Assembly: GCF_024171725.1 (NCBI RefSeq)
Contig: NZ_JAMTCG010000001.1
Coordinates: 434,001 to 498,000, forward strand
Origin: Williamsia serinedens
Lineage (GTDB): Bacteria > Actinomycetota > Actinomycetes > Mycobacteriales > Mycobacteriaceae
Reading direction: 5' to 3'
DNA length: 64,000 nucleotides
Positions 53,379-61,924 of the stretch are shown here, piece after piece. The translations under genes and the position numbers were made by a program. Each line of letters opens with the position of its first letter. Position 1 is the stretch's first letter. Under the pieces are notes generated by a model. It made no database searches, was not told the DNA's origin, and saw only the letters and a list, made by a program, of their open reading frames with translations.

Positions 53379-54814
53379 TCGACGGACGCGCGCCGGCCCC
53401 GGTCGACCTGTCGGGCCCGATGTCGATCCTCGAGGGGTTGCCGCGCGCCACGACGGGCACCGCGGGGTTCCTCGTGCGGCCTGCGGAGACGACCGAGCAC
53501 CACCGGAGGTACCGCTCCCTGCGGCGCGCCGTCTTCGTCGACGCGCAGGGTGTGTTCGAGCGCTCCGACGTCGACGAGATCGACATCGACGACCGCACCG
53601 TCGTCCTCGTCGCGATCGCCGGCGACGGCGACGTCGTCGGCGGGGTGCGTCTGGCGCCGGTGGGTGAGACCGACATCGGCTGGTGGACCGGCAGTCGACT
53701 GGTCGTCGCCCCCGACCACCGCGGGACCACCATCGCCTCGGCGTTGATCCGCGCGGCGGTCGCCCACGCCGAGGGCCGCGGCGTCCTGCGGTTCGACGCG
53801 TGCGTCAACGCCGCACACCGGGGACTGTTCACCCGGCTGGGGTGGACGGCCCACGGCGACACCACGATCGCCGACGTGCCGCACGTGCACATGCGCCGCC
53901 CGATGGACCGCATCGCCCGGACCGCGCACGCCACCAAGTCGTTCCTCGCCGACGTGCTGGCACCGCTGCGCACCCAGGCGGGCGGGCTCGGTCCCGCCGG
54001 GTTCGTCGGTGACGACGGTGTGCCGGTTCCCGGTGGGGACACCGTCGCGGCGTGCGACGCGATCCTGCCGTCGATGGTCGACCGCGACCCGTGGTGGGCC
54101 GGGTGGTGCTCGGTGCTGGTGAACGTCAACGACCTCGCCGCGATGGGTGCCGCGCCGACCGGTCTTCTCGACGCCGTCGGCGCGCGCACGACCTCGCAGC
54201 TCACACGCGTGGTCCGCGGGCTCGCCGCGGCCGCCGCCGCGTGGGATGTGCCGGTACTGGGTGGACACACGCAGGTCGGCGTCCCGGCGTCGCTGTCGGT
54301 CACCGCACTGGGTCGCGCGTCGCATCCCGTCCCGGCGGGCGGGGGGCGTGTCGGCGACGCGCTGCGCCTGACCGTCGACGTCACCGGCGGCTGGCGTCCC
54401 GGATACACCGGGGCGCAGTGGGACTCGACGTCGCGACGCGGCGCCGACGACCTGCGTGCGATGAACGGCGTGGTGCGGCACCTGTCGCCGCACGCCGCGA
54501 AGGACGTGTCGATGGCCGGGATCGTCGGGACCAGCGGGATGCTCGTCGAGGCGAGCGGTACCGGGGCGGTCGTCGACGTCGCCGCGGTCCCGCGACCGTC
54601 CGGCGCCGACATGGCCTCCTGGCTCACGTGTTTCCCGGGGTTCGGGATGCTCACCGCCGACGACCCCGGCACCGCGGCGCCGACGGTGCCCGCCGGTGTC
54701 GCGACCGCACCGGTCGGTCGGCTCACGGCGGAACCGGGCGTGCGTCTGCGCTGGCCCGACGGTGTCGAGACCGTCGCGGTGGGGTCGTCGGTCACCGGAC
54801 TCGGTGCGGCGTGA
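53375..54814 (+). CDS. nitEF: NitE-NitF fusion: GNAT acetyltransferase plus AIR-synthase-like domain
   Basis: The 479-residue two-domain protein. Residues 1-180 form a GNAT domain (FLVRPAETTEHHRRYRSLRR ... LVVAPDHRGTTIASALIRAAVAHA), matching the MSMEG_0567/Sll0786 type. Residues 190-479 form an AIR-synthase/PurM-like ATP-binding domain (GDDGVPVPGGDTVAACDAILPSMV ... GHTQVGVPASLSVTALGRA), matching the Sll0787 type. These are separate genes in cyanobacteria, so the fusion suggests consecutive steps. It overlaps nitD by 4 bp. Confidence 0.87.
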   Translation: MIDGRAPAPVDLSGPMSILEGLPRATTGTAGFLVRPAETTEHHRRYRSLRRAVFVDAQGVFERSDVDEIDIDDRTVVLVAIAGDGDVVGGVRLAPVGETDIGWWTGSRLVVAPDHRGTTIASALIRAAVAHAEGRGVLRFDACVNAAHRGLFTRLGWTAHGDTTIADVPHVHMRRPMDRIARTAHATKSFLADVLAPLRTQAGGLGPAGFVGDDGVPVPGGDTVAACDAILPSMVDRDPWWAGWCSVLVNVNDLAAMGAAPTGLLDAVGARTTSQLTRVVRGLAAAAAAWDVPVLGGHTQVGVPASLSVTALGRASHPVPAGGGRVGDALRLTVDVTGGWRPGYTGAQWDSTSRRGADDLRAMNGVVRHLSPHAAKDVSMAGIVGTSGMLVEASGTGAVVDVAAVPRPSGADMASWLTCFPGFGMLTADDPGTAAPTVPAGVATAPVGRLTAEPGVRLRWPDGVETVAVGSSVTGLGAA

Positions 54815-54856
54815 GCGGATCGACGCGACGGACCCTGGGCTGACAGGCTGAGCAGC

Positions 54857-55741
54857 ATGGGTCCCATCACGATCGGTGCGGTCGCGGCGCATTTCGGCCG
54901 CGACCTCGAGCGGTCCCTGGAGAAGGTCCTCGGCATCGTCGAGGCGGCCGCGCGCGACGGCGTCGACCTCCTGGTGCTCCCGCACGCCAGTCTCGGTGGG
55001 TACATCGGCGATCTGCGCGACCCCGACCTGACCGAGCTGCCGCCGCCGATCCACCTCGACGGCCCGGAACTGACCGCCGTCCGATCTGCGGCCGGGCCGA
55101 TGACGGTCTGCCTCGGCCTCACCGAGGACGCCGGCGCCGGCCGGCGACACAACACCGCGGTGTGTCTCACCGGGAACGGCATCCTGGGCGTCCACCGCAA
55201 GGTGCATCAACCCGCCGGCGAGGCCCGCGCGTTCGCCCCCGGGGACCGCTTCGCGGCCTGCGACACCCCGGTCGGCAGGGTCGGCATGCTCATCGACTAC
55301 GACAAGACGTTCCCGGAATCGGCACGGACCCTCGCGCTCGACGGCGCCCACGTACTGGCGATGCTGTCGGCGTGGCCGGCGAGTGTCACCGACCGCGCCT
55401 CCCGACTGCCCGCCGACCGTCAGTCCCGACTGTTCGACCTCTACGACGCCGCACGGGCCGCGGAGAACCAGGTCGTGGTGGCGTCGGCGAACCAGACCGG
55501 TGTGATGGGGTCGCTGCGCTTCCTCGGTCAGGCCAAGGTCGTCGGGCCGGGCGGCGAGACGTTGGCGACGACGCGGTCGAAGGGCGGCATGGCCACCGTG
55601 AGCATGGACGTCGACGCCGAGATCGCCCGTGCGCGACGTGTTCTCGACCATCTGACCGAACGCCGGGTCGACACCTACCGTTCGGGCCTCGACGTCACCA
55701 CGCCCGGGTCGCACGACCCGACGGGAGGAGTGCTCACGTGA
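54857..55741 (+). CDS. Nitrilase-fold paralogue lacking catalytic Glu and Cys
   Basis: The 294-residue carbon-nitrogen hydrolase fold is clearly paralogous to the nitrilase at the cluster head. The Glu position is His (LVLPHASLGGY) and the Cys position is Asp (LIDYDKTFPESARTLAL); the Lys (HRKVHQPAGE) is kept. Classical nitrilase chemistry is therefore unlikely. It may be a regulatory or structural partner of NitC, or have new chemistry. The frame is intact and the protein full length. ATG 54857 follows CAGGCT by 7 nt. It overlaps the glycosyltransferase gene by 4 bp. Confidence 0.85.
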   Translation: MGPITIGAVAAHFGRDLERSLEKVLGIVEAAARDGVDLLVLPHASLGGYIGDLRDPDLTELPPPIHLDGPELTAVRSAAGPMTVCLGLTEDAGAGRRHNTAVCLTGNGILGVHRKVHQPAGEARAFAPGDRFAACDTPVGRVGMLIDYDKTFPESARTLALDGAHVLAMLSAWPASVTDRASRLPADRQSRLFDLYDAARAAENQVVVASANQTGVMGSLRFLGQAKVVGPGGETLATTRSKGGMATVSMDVDAEIARARRVLDHLTERRVDTYRSGLDVTTPGSHDPTGGVLT

Positions 55742-56829
55742 GGGTCGCGCTCGTCACCTATTCGACGCGTCCGCGCGGGGGCGTGGTGCACACCCTGAAC
55801 CTCGCCGAGGCGCTGGCCCGGGCGGGCGCGCACGTCACCGTGTTCTCCCTCGCCCGCGACGGCGACCCCGGCTTCTTCCGACCCGTCGATCCTGCCGTCG
55901 ACGTCCGCCTCGTGCCGTTCACCGCCCGCGACGACGAGTCCGTCGCCGACCGCATCGTGCGGTCGATCGCGGCGCTCGCCGACGGCGTCGACCGCGGCGG
56001 CCACGACATCGTGCATGCGCAGGACTGCATCAGCGCCAACGCGATCGGGACCTGCATCCGCACCGTGCACCACCTCGACACGTTCACGACCCCGGTCCTG
56101 GTGCGCTGCCACGAGAAGGCCATCGTCGATCCCTACGCCCACATCTGCGTCTCGGCCGCGGTGGCCGCGGAGGTGCAGGCCGGGTGGGGGATCGCACCCA
56201 CCGTCATCCCCAACGGCGTCGACGCCGGCCGCTTCGCGTCGGCGGCGGGCGACGACGCCGCTGCGGTCGCCGCGCGTCACACATGGCGAGATCGTCTGGG
56301 CCGCTTCGTGCTCGCCGTCGGCGGCATCGAACCCCGCAAGGGCAGCATCGACCTCCTCGAGGCGTGGGCCGTCCTCCGGCGTCGCCATCCCGACGTCGAC
56401 CTCGTCGTCGCGGGCGGGGAGACCCTGTTCGACTACCGCGACTACCGCGCGGCGTACGAGCGTCGTGCGGACGAGCTCGGTGCACACCCGACGGTGCTCG
56501 GCCCGGTGGCCGAGGACGCCTTGCCGTCGCTGGTCGCCGCCTGCGACGTGTTCGCCTTCCCGTCGGTCAAGGAGGGGTTCGGCCTGGCCGCGATGGAGGC
56601 ACTCGCCTCGGGGCGGCCCGTCGTCACCCGGGACCTACCGGTCCTGCGAGAGGTGTTCGGCGACAGCGTGTCCTACGCAGCCGACGTCGACGCTCTCACC
56701 GATGCACTGTCGGACTCGCTGGAGCGCGCCGCGGACCCGGGTCCCGGGCGGGCGCTCGCGGAGTCGCTGACGTGGGATGCGGCTGCCGCCGCGCACCTGG
56801 AGTTCTACGCGCGCAACCCGACGCCCTGA
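55738..56829 (+). CDS. GT4-type glycosyltransferase (MSMEG_0565-like)
   Basis: The 363-residue GT-B glycosyltransferase has an N-terminal YSTRPRGGVVHTLNLAEALARAGAHVTVF, VIPNGVDAGRF, the donor region LAVGGIEPRKGSIDLLEAW and SVKEGFGLAAMEALASGRPVV. Sugar and acceptor are unknown. The family occurs with Nit1C genes in mycobacteria, hinting that a glycosylated product is made. GTG 55738 overlaps the nitrilase paralogue (GTGA). Its 3' end overlaps the convergent nucleoside hydrolase by 25 bp. Confidence 0.87.
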   Translation: MRVALVTYSTRPRGGVVHTLNLAEALARAGAHVTVFSLARDGDPGFFRPVDPAVDVRLVPFTARDDESVADRIVRSIAALADGVDRGGHDIVHAQDCISANAIGTCIRTVHHLDTFTTPVLVRCHEKAIVDPYAHICVSAAVAAEVQAGWGIAPTVIPNGVDAGRFASAAGDDAAAVAARHTWRDRLGRFVLAVGGIEPRKGSIDLLEAWAVLRRRHPDVDLVVAGGETLFDYRDYRAAYERRADELGAHPTVLGPVAEDALPSLVAACDVFAFPSVKEGFGLAAMEALASGRPVVTRDLPVLREVFGDSVSYAADVDALTDALSDSLERAADPGPGRALAESLTWDAAAAAHLEFYARNPTP

Positions 56830-57866
56830 GTGTCGTCGGGCGTGCGCCGGGCGAGGTCGGCGACGCGGTCGACGATGTCGTCGAGGACCGCGTCGGCGTC
56901 GGTCGCCGTGGCGATCCGGGCGTTCACCGGGCGACCCCACATGCCACGGGTGTCGGCGACCGTGGTGCCGCGGGTCAGCGCTCCGTCGACCTCCACGTCG
57001 ACGACGGCGGGCCGCGTCGTCACGATGCCGGGGTCGACGGCGACCGCCGCGGCGAACGGGTCGTGCATGTGGCAGATGTATCCCTCGTCGTGGTCGGCGT
57101 GGAACTCGAAGTAGAAGCGGACCGCGTCGGTGACGTGTCGGACGACGGTGTTCGACGCGACCGATCGCGTCCCGTACTCGTCGTCGGGGCCGGGTTGCTC
57201 CACCGGCTCGCTCTCGGCCGCTGCGGCCAGCCGACCGAGGTGGTCGGGTGTGAACACGATGGACTCGGTGAGGTCCAGCGGGCACACGATGGGCTCGGGC
57301 GCGCCGTCGCGGCCGAACGCCGCGAAGACGGCCTTCGCGGCCTCGGGGTCGACCGCCACGTTCCACTCCGACGTCGGGGTGGTGTTGCCGGGGTGGTGGA
57401 AGGTGCCGCCCATGATCACCAGACGAGCCAGACGGGCGGGCAGGGCGGGGTCGGCCTCGACGGCCTGCGCCAACGTCGTCAGGGGACCGGTGACGAGGCC
57501 GACGACCTCGCCGGGGTGGCGGGTGGTGACGTCGATCCACCAGTCGACACCGGACCGCGACGACGCCGGACGTGCCGCGGTGGGCAGCTCCGCATAGCCG
57601 ACGCCGAGCGGCCCGTGGGTGTCCTCGGTGGTGCGCAGCGGCGCGACAAGCGGATCCGTGGCACCGAGCGCGACGGGGATGTCCTCGCGGCCGCAGACCT
57701 CCATCCACGCGAGGTTGTTCGCGCACACGACGTCCGCCGGGACGTTGCCCGCGGTCGACACGACAGCGAGGAGCTCGGCCGCGGGGTGGGACAGCAGGTA
57801 CAGGATCGCGAGGGAGTCGTCGATCCCGGTGTCGCAGTCGAGGATCAGCGGGACGGGCGTGGCCAC
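56805..57866 (-). CDS. Nucleoside hydrolase (IU-NH family)
   Basis: The 353-residue enzyme should cleave the N-glycosidic bond of nucleosides for salvage. It has the calcium-binding DCDTGIDDSLAI at the N-terminus, VMGGTFHHPGNTTPTSEWNVAVDPEAA and HDPFAAAVAVDP. GTG 57866 lies 8 nt after TAGGGT (57875-57880), supporting a leaderless start. Its end overlaps the glycosyltransferase gene tail-to-tail by 25 bp. Confidence 0.92.
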   Translation of the reverse strand: MATPVPLILDCDTGIDDSLAILYLLSHPAAELLAVVSTAGNVPADVVCANNLAWMEVCGREDIPVALGATDPLVAPLRTTEDTHGPLGVGYAELPTAARPASSRSGVDWWIDVTTRHPGEVVGLVTGPLTTLAQAVEADPALPARLARLVIMGGTFHHPGNTTPTSEWNVAVDPEAAKAVFAAFGRDGAPEPIVCPLDLTESIVFTPDHLGRLAAAAESEPVEQPGPDDEYGTRSVASNTVVRHVTDAVRFYFEFHADHDEGYICHMHDPFAAAVAVDPGIVTTRPAVVDVEVDGALTRGTTVADTRGMWGRPVNARIATATDADAVLDDIVDRVADLARRTPDDTQGVGLRA

Positions 57867-57877
57867 GGTCGCCGACC

Positions 57878-58351
57878 CTAACCGTCTGCGGACGACGTCA
57901 GCAGGTCGCGGGTGATCTCGAGCTGGCCGAGGTGCTGGGACAGTTCCCGCACGACGTGCAGCAGCATCCACTCCGCCGACGCCTCTCTCACCGCTGCGGT
58001 CCGCGTGGACCCGACCGCCGTGCGGTCGCGCGGCCCCTCCTCGAGCGCGATCCGCACCCATCCCGGGACGCGGTCGGCGAGTTCGGTCAGGCGCGCCGCG
58101 ACGTCGGCGACCCGTCCGGTGGCGGTGAACTCGCCGTCGCGGTCGCGCGGGATGCGCTCCCCGCCGACGACGCTGCCGAGCCAGAACTCGACGAGTCCCA
58201 CGCAGTGGTTGGCGATGCCGTAGGGCGCGTTCGCACCGGGGAGGTCGGGTCGGCGGGCGGCCAGGTCGTCGCCGAGCCCGACGACGAGATCGGCGACGGC
58301 GGTGAGGTTCTCCTGCAGCAGCGCGATCGCGGCGTCGTGCAGTGGGGTCAC
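57878..58351 (-). CDS. DinB-like / DUF664-type four-helix protein
   Basis: The 157-residue protein has an N-terminal helix (DAAIALLQENLTAVADLVVGL), the motif ANHCVGLVEFWLGSVVGGERIPRD and a C-terminal His-containing helix (SAEWMLLHVVRELSQHLGQLEITRDLL). This is the DinB/mycothiol-dependent fold, with His residues placed to bind a metal. It may be a thiol-dependent transferase or isomerase; substrate unknown. GTG 58351 overlaps the upstream SDR stop (GTGA), so the two genes are coupled. Confidence 0.83.
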   Translation of the reverse strand: MTPLHDAAIALLQENLTAVADLVVGLGDDLAARRPDLPGANAPYGIANHCVGLVEFWLGSVVGGERIPRDRDGEFTATGRVADVAARLTELADRVPGWVRIALEEGPRDRTAVGSTRTAAVREASAEWMLLHVVRELSQHLGQLEITRDLLTSSADG

Positions 58352-59802
58352 CACGGGTGCACCCGGAAGTCCTTGAGGAAGCAGCCGGACAGGTCGATGC
58401 CGTTCTCCCCGTCGACGATCGGGTGGTAGATCCGCGCCGCGCCGTCGACGAGGTCGAGCGGGGCGCGGAACCCCTCGTCGGCCAGTCGGGTCTTCGTGGT
58501 GTGCGGACGTTCGTCGGTGATCCAGCCGGTGTCGACGGCGGTGACCAGCACGCCGTCGCGGGCGAGATCGCCGGCGGTGGTGCGCGTCAACATGTTCAGG
58601 GCCGCCTTGGCCATGTTGGTGTGCGGGTGGCCCGCACCCTTGTAACGACGCGAGAACACGCCCTCCATCGCGGACACGTTGACGACGTAGCGGCGGCGGG
58701 CGTCCGAGGCGCGCAGCGCGGGTGTGAGCCGCGACAGCAGTATGAACGGCGCGACGCTGTTGCACAGCTGCACCTCGAGCAGTTCCAGCGGGTCGACGTC
58801 GTCGACGGTCGCGACCCAGCTGTTGGTGGAGACGAGGTCGGGGAGGAGGCCACCGGCGTCGACGGCGGTGCCGTCGGCCAGCCGCGCCGGCGAGGCCGAC
58901 CCACCGGTCATCGCCGCGACGGCGAGCGCGCGCGCACCGGCCGCCGACATCGCACCGGGCGTGTCGGTGGCCGACAGCAGCGCTGCCGGGTGTTCGGCGG
59001 TCTCCCCGACGGTGAGCACCGGGACCCGGGCCGCTGCGCCCGTGAGCGGGGCCTGTTCGGCGTCGACGAGCGAGCGGTAGGCGCCGGGGGAGCGTCGTAC
59101 GGTCTGCGCCGCGTTGTTGATCAGGATGTCGAGCGGGCCGCCGGCGGCGACCTCGTCGGCGAGCGCCACGACCTGCGCTGGGTCCCGCAGGTCGATGCCG
59201 ACGATGTGCAGCCGGTGCAGCCAGTCGTCGGCGTCGGGCCGGGCGGCGAACCGTCGGGCCGCGTCGCGGGGGAAGCGGGTCGTGATCGTCAGGTCGGCGC
59301 CGTCACGCAGCAACATCAGCGCGACGTGCATCCCGATCTTGGCCCGACCGCCGGTGAGCAGGGCCCGGCGACCGGTCAGGTCGACCCGCTGGTCGCGACG
59401 AGCCCCGTTGTCGCGCACACAGTCCGGGCACAGCTGGTGGTGGAAGGCGTCGACCTGGGTGTAGGCGCGCTTGCAGATGTAGCAGTCCTGCGGTCGGACG
59501 AGGTGGCCGGCGATGCCGGACCCCGACGGGGTCAGCGGCAGGCCGGCGGTCTCGTCGTCGATGCGATCGGGGGAGCCGGTGGCGGTCGCGTCGACGACGG
59601 CGCGGTCGGCGGCGATGCGTGCACGCCGGGCGCGGCGCTTCCGTGAGCGCTTCACCTCCTTGAACATCGCACCCACCGCGTGCTGCACCGCGACGGAGTC
59701 AGGATGCGTCGGGTCGAGGTCGGCGGCACGGTCGAGGATGCGACGGAGTTGCTCGAGGTCGTCGGCCCCGAGGCCCGGATCACGTGTCGTCTGCCCCGTC
59801 AC
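58348..59802 (-). CDS. SDR-fold protein with N-terminal zinc ribbon
   Basis: The 484-residue protein has an N-terminal charged helical segment (about 15-70) and a four-cysteine ribbon: C107-x2-C110 and C125-x2-C128 (CYIC, CPDC). A Rossmann domain follows (TGGRAKIG, INNAAQ). The usual YxxxK is altered: the Lys in NMAKAAL is kept, but the residue four before it is Thr. Activity may therefore differ from standard SDRs. GTG 59802 lies 8 nt after TACACT (59811-59816). Coupled to the DinB-like gene. Confidence 0.82.
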   Translation of the reverse strand: MTGQTTRDPGLGADDLEQLRRILDRAADLDPTHPDSVAVQHAVGAMFKEVKRSRKRRARRARIAADRAVVDATATGSPDRIDDETAGLPLTPSGSGIAGHLVRPQDCYICKRAYTQVDAFHHQLCPDCVRDNGARRDQRVDLTGRRALLTGGRAKIGMHVALMLLRDGADLTITTRFPRDAARRFAARPDADDWLHRLHIVGIDLRDPAQVVALADEVAAGGPLDILINNAAQTVRRSPGAYRSLVDAEQAPLTGAAARVPVLTVGETAEHPAALLSATDTPGAMSAAGARALAVAAMTGGSASPARLADGTAVDAGGLLPDLVSTNSWVATVDDVDPLELLEVQLCNSVAPFILLSRLTPALRASDARRRYVVNVSAMEGVFSRRYKGAGHPHTNMAKAALNMLTRTTAGDLARDGVLVTAVDTGWITDERPHTTKTRLADEGFRAPLDLVDGAARIYHPIVDGENGIDLSGCFLKDFRVHPW

Positions 59803-59873
59803 GAGCGATCAGTGTAGGAAAGCGGCTCGCGGGACGCAGATCACGCCTCGCCCCGGTCGTGCTACAAGAGGGT

Positions 59874-60395
59874 GTGGACGACGCCGCGCCGACCGACCGC
59901 CACATCTGCGTCATGGGGGTGAGCGGGTCCGGGAAGACCACGATCGCCACCCGGCTCGCCGAACGGCTGGACCGCAGCTTCTGCGACGCCGACGACCTGC
60001 ACCCGCAGAGCAACATCGACAAGATGGCCGCGGGGACCCCGCTCACCGACGACGACCGTCGCCCGTGGCTCGACGCCGTGGTCGCCTGGTGCGACGAGCA
60101 GGCCGCGGCGGGTGCGTCGACCGTGTTCGCCTGTTCGGCTCTGAAGCGCAGGTACCGCGACCACCTCGCGCAGGCGTCCGGTGGGGTGTTGTTCGTCGAG
60201 CTGGCGGTGCCCGAGGACGAACTGCGTCGCCGCCTCGAGTCGAGGACGGGTCACTACATGAAGGTCGCGATGCTGGCGTCGCAGCTGAAGACGTTCGAGG
60301 ACCTGCAGCCCGACGAGAACGCGGTCACCGTCGACGCCACCGGTGAGATCGAGGAGACGGTCGCCGCCGCGCTGCGCGCCGCCGACGATCGGTGA
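59874..60395 (+). CDS. gntK: Gluconokinase
   Basis: The 173-residue P-loop kinase phosphorylates gluconate to 6-phosphogluconate for the pentose phosphate pathway. Motifs are GVSGSGKTT, the substrate segment DADDLHPQSNIDKMAAGTPLTDDDRRPWL, CSALKRRYRD and the lid SRTGHYM. Length matches the GntK/GntV family. GTG 59874 is chosen because it gives the usual short N-terminus; the longer frame reads into the divergent promoter. Confidence 0.93.
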   Translation: MDDAAPTDRHICVMGVSGSGKTTIATRLAERLDRSFCDADDLHPQSNIDKMAAGTPLTDDDRRPWLDAVVAWCDEQAAAGASTVFACSALKRRYRDHLAQASGGVLFVELAVPEDELRRRLESRTGHYMKVAMLASQLKTFEDLQPDENAVTVDATGEIEETVAAALRAADDR

Positions 60396-60401
60396 GTGTG
60401 T

Positions 60402-60486
60402 GTCCGGAGGGGGACTTGAACCCCCACGCCCGTTAATAGGGCACTAGCACCTCAAGCTAGCGCGTCTGCCATTCCGCCACCCGGAC
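60402..60486 (-). tRNA. tRNA-Leu (anticodon GAG)
   Basis: Read on the minus strand, GTCCGGG pairs with TCCGGAC (one G-U) as acceptor stem. The anticodon stem CTAGC/GCTAG closes loop TTGAGGT with anticodon GAG. A long variable arm (class II) and a GGGGG-TTCAAGT-CCCCC T-arm follow. The CCA end is not encoded. It reads CUC and CUU codons. Confidence 0.96.
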
Positions 60487-60572
60487 ATGTGCGCCGCCGC
60501 AGCAGCGCGTCGACCACACTAGCGGAGGGCGCGCGCGGTCCCCAAATCTCCCGGCGGTGACAGGATGGCCGG

Positions 60573-61913
60573 GTGACCGATGCCTCCACGCCCCGCGCCA
60601 CCGACGAGGTGGTCGACCTGGTCAGCAGGTTGATCCGCTTCGACACCTCCAACACCGGCGAACTCGCGACGACCGCGGGCGAGGAGGAGTGCGCCCGCTG
60701 GGTGGCCGACCAGCTCGCCGAGGTCGGCTACGAGACCGAGTACGTCGAGTCGGGACAACCCGGCCGCGGCAACGTGTTCGCGCGGTTGCGTGGCTCCGAC
60801 CCCGACCGCGGGACCCTGCTGCTGCACACCCACCTCGACGTGGTGCCCGCTCGACCCGAGGACTGGAGCGTGCACCCGTTCTCGGGGTCGGTGAAGGACG
60901 GCTACGTGTGGGGCCGCGGGGCCATCGACATGAAGGACATGGTCGGGATGGCCCTGGCTCTCGCCCGCCAGTTCGCCCGCGAGGGCACGACGCCACCGCG
61001 CGACATCCTGTTCGCGTTCCTGGCCGACGAGGAGGCCGGCGGCAAGTGGGGGTCGCACTGGCTCGTCGAGAACCGGCCCGACCTGTTCGAGGGCGTCACC
61101 GAGGCGGTCGGTGAGGTCGGCGGGTACTCGCTGACCGTCGACACCCCCGACGGAGACACCAAGCGGCTCTACCTCGTCGAGACTGCGGAGAAGGGCATCG
61201 CCTGGATGAAGCTGACCGCGTCGGCGACGGCGGGCCACGGGTCGTTCCTGCACGAGAACAACGCCGTCACGATCCTCGCCGAGGCCGTCGCCAAGCTCGG
61301 CCGCCATACGTTCCCCCTGGTGATGACCGATTCGGTGGGGGAGTTCCTGGCCGCGGTGTCCCAGGAGTCGACACTCGACCTCGACGCCTCGTCGCCGGAC
61401 CTCGAGACCACGCTGTTCAAGCTCGGGTCGATCGCGCGGATCGTCGGCGCGACGCTGCGGGACACCGCCAACCCGACGATGCTCGACGCCGGCTACAAGG
61501 CCAACGTCATCCCGCAGACCGCGACCGCCGTCGTGGACTGCCGGGTGCTGCCGGGTCGGCAGGCGGAGTTCGAGGCCGAGGTCGACGCGATCATCGGGCC
61601 GGACGTCACCCGCGAATGGGTCACCAAGCTCGACTCGTACGAGACCACCTTCGACGGCGACCTCGTCGACGCCATGAACGACGCGATCCTGGCCTTCGAC
61701 CCGGACGGCCGGACCGTCCCGTACATGCTGTCGGGCGGCACGGATGCCAAGGCGTTCGCCAAGTTGGGCATCCGCTGCTTCGGTTTCGCGCCGTTGCAGC
61801 TCCCGCCCGACCTCGACTTCGCTGCGCTGTTCCACGGCGTGGACGAGCGCGTCCCCGTCGACGGGCTGCTCTTCGGCGTGCAGGTGTTGGAACACTTCCT
61901 GCTGCACAGCTGA
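60573..61913 (+). CDS. M20 family metallopeptidase (Rv2141c-like)
   Basis: The 446-residue zinc hydrolase of the DapE/ArgE/carboxypeptidase type has metal ligands in LLLHTHLDVVPA, GRGAIDMKD and FLADEEAGG, and the dimerisation-domain motif ASATAGHGSFLHENNAV. Substrate unknown; a dipeptide or N-acyl amino acid is likely. GTG 60573 lies 6 nt after CAGGAT. It is divergent from the tRNA-Leu gene. Confidence 0.92.
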   Translation: MTDASTPRATDEVVDLVSRLIRFDTSNTGELATTAGEEECARWVADQLAEVGYETEYVESGQPGRGNVFARLRGSDPDRGTLLLHTHLDVVPARPEDWSVHPFSGSVKDGYVWGRGAIDMKDMVGMALALARQFAREGTTPPRDILFAFLADEEAGGKWGSHWLVENRPDLFEGVTEAVGEVGGYSLTVDTPDGDTKRLYLVETAEKGIAWMKLTASATAGHGSFLHENNAVTILAEAVAKLGRHTFPLVMTDSVGEFLAAVSQESTLDLDASSPDLETTLFKLGSIARIVGATLRDTANPTMLDAGYKANVIPQTATAVVDCRVLPGRQAEFEAEVDAIIGPDVTREWVTKLDSYETTFDGDLVDAMNDAILAFDPDGRTVPYMLSGGTDAKAFAKLGIRCFGFAPLQLPPDLDFAALFHGVDERVPVDGLLFGVQVLEHFLLHS

Positions 61914-61924
61914 CGCAGCACGGA

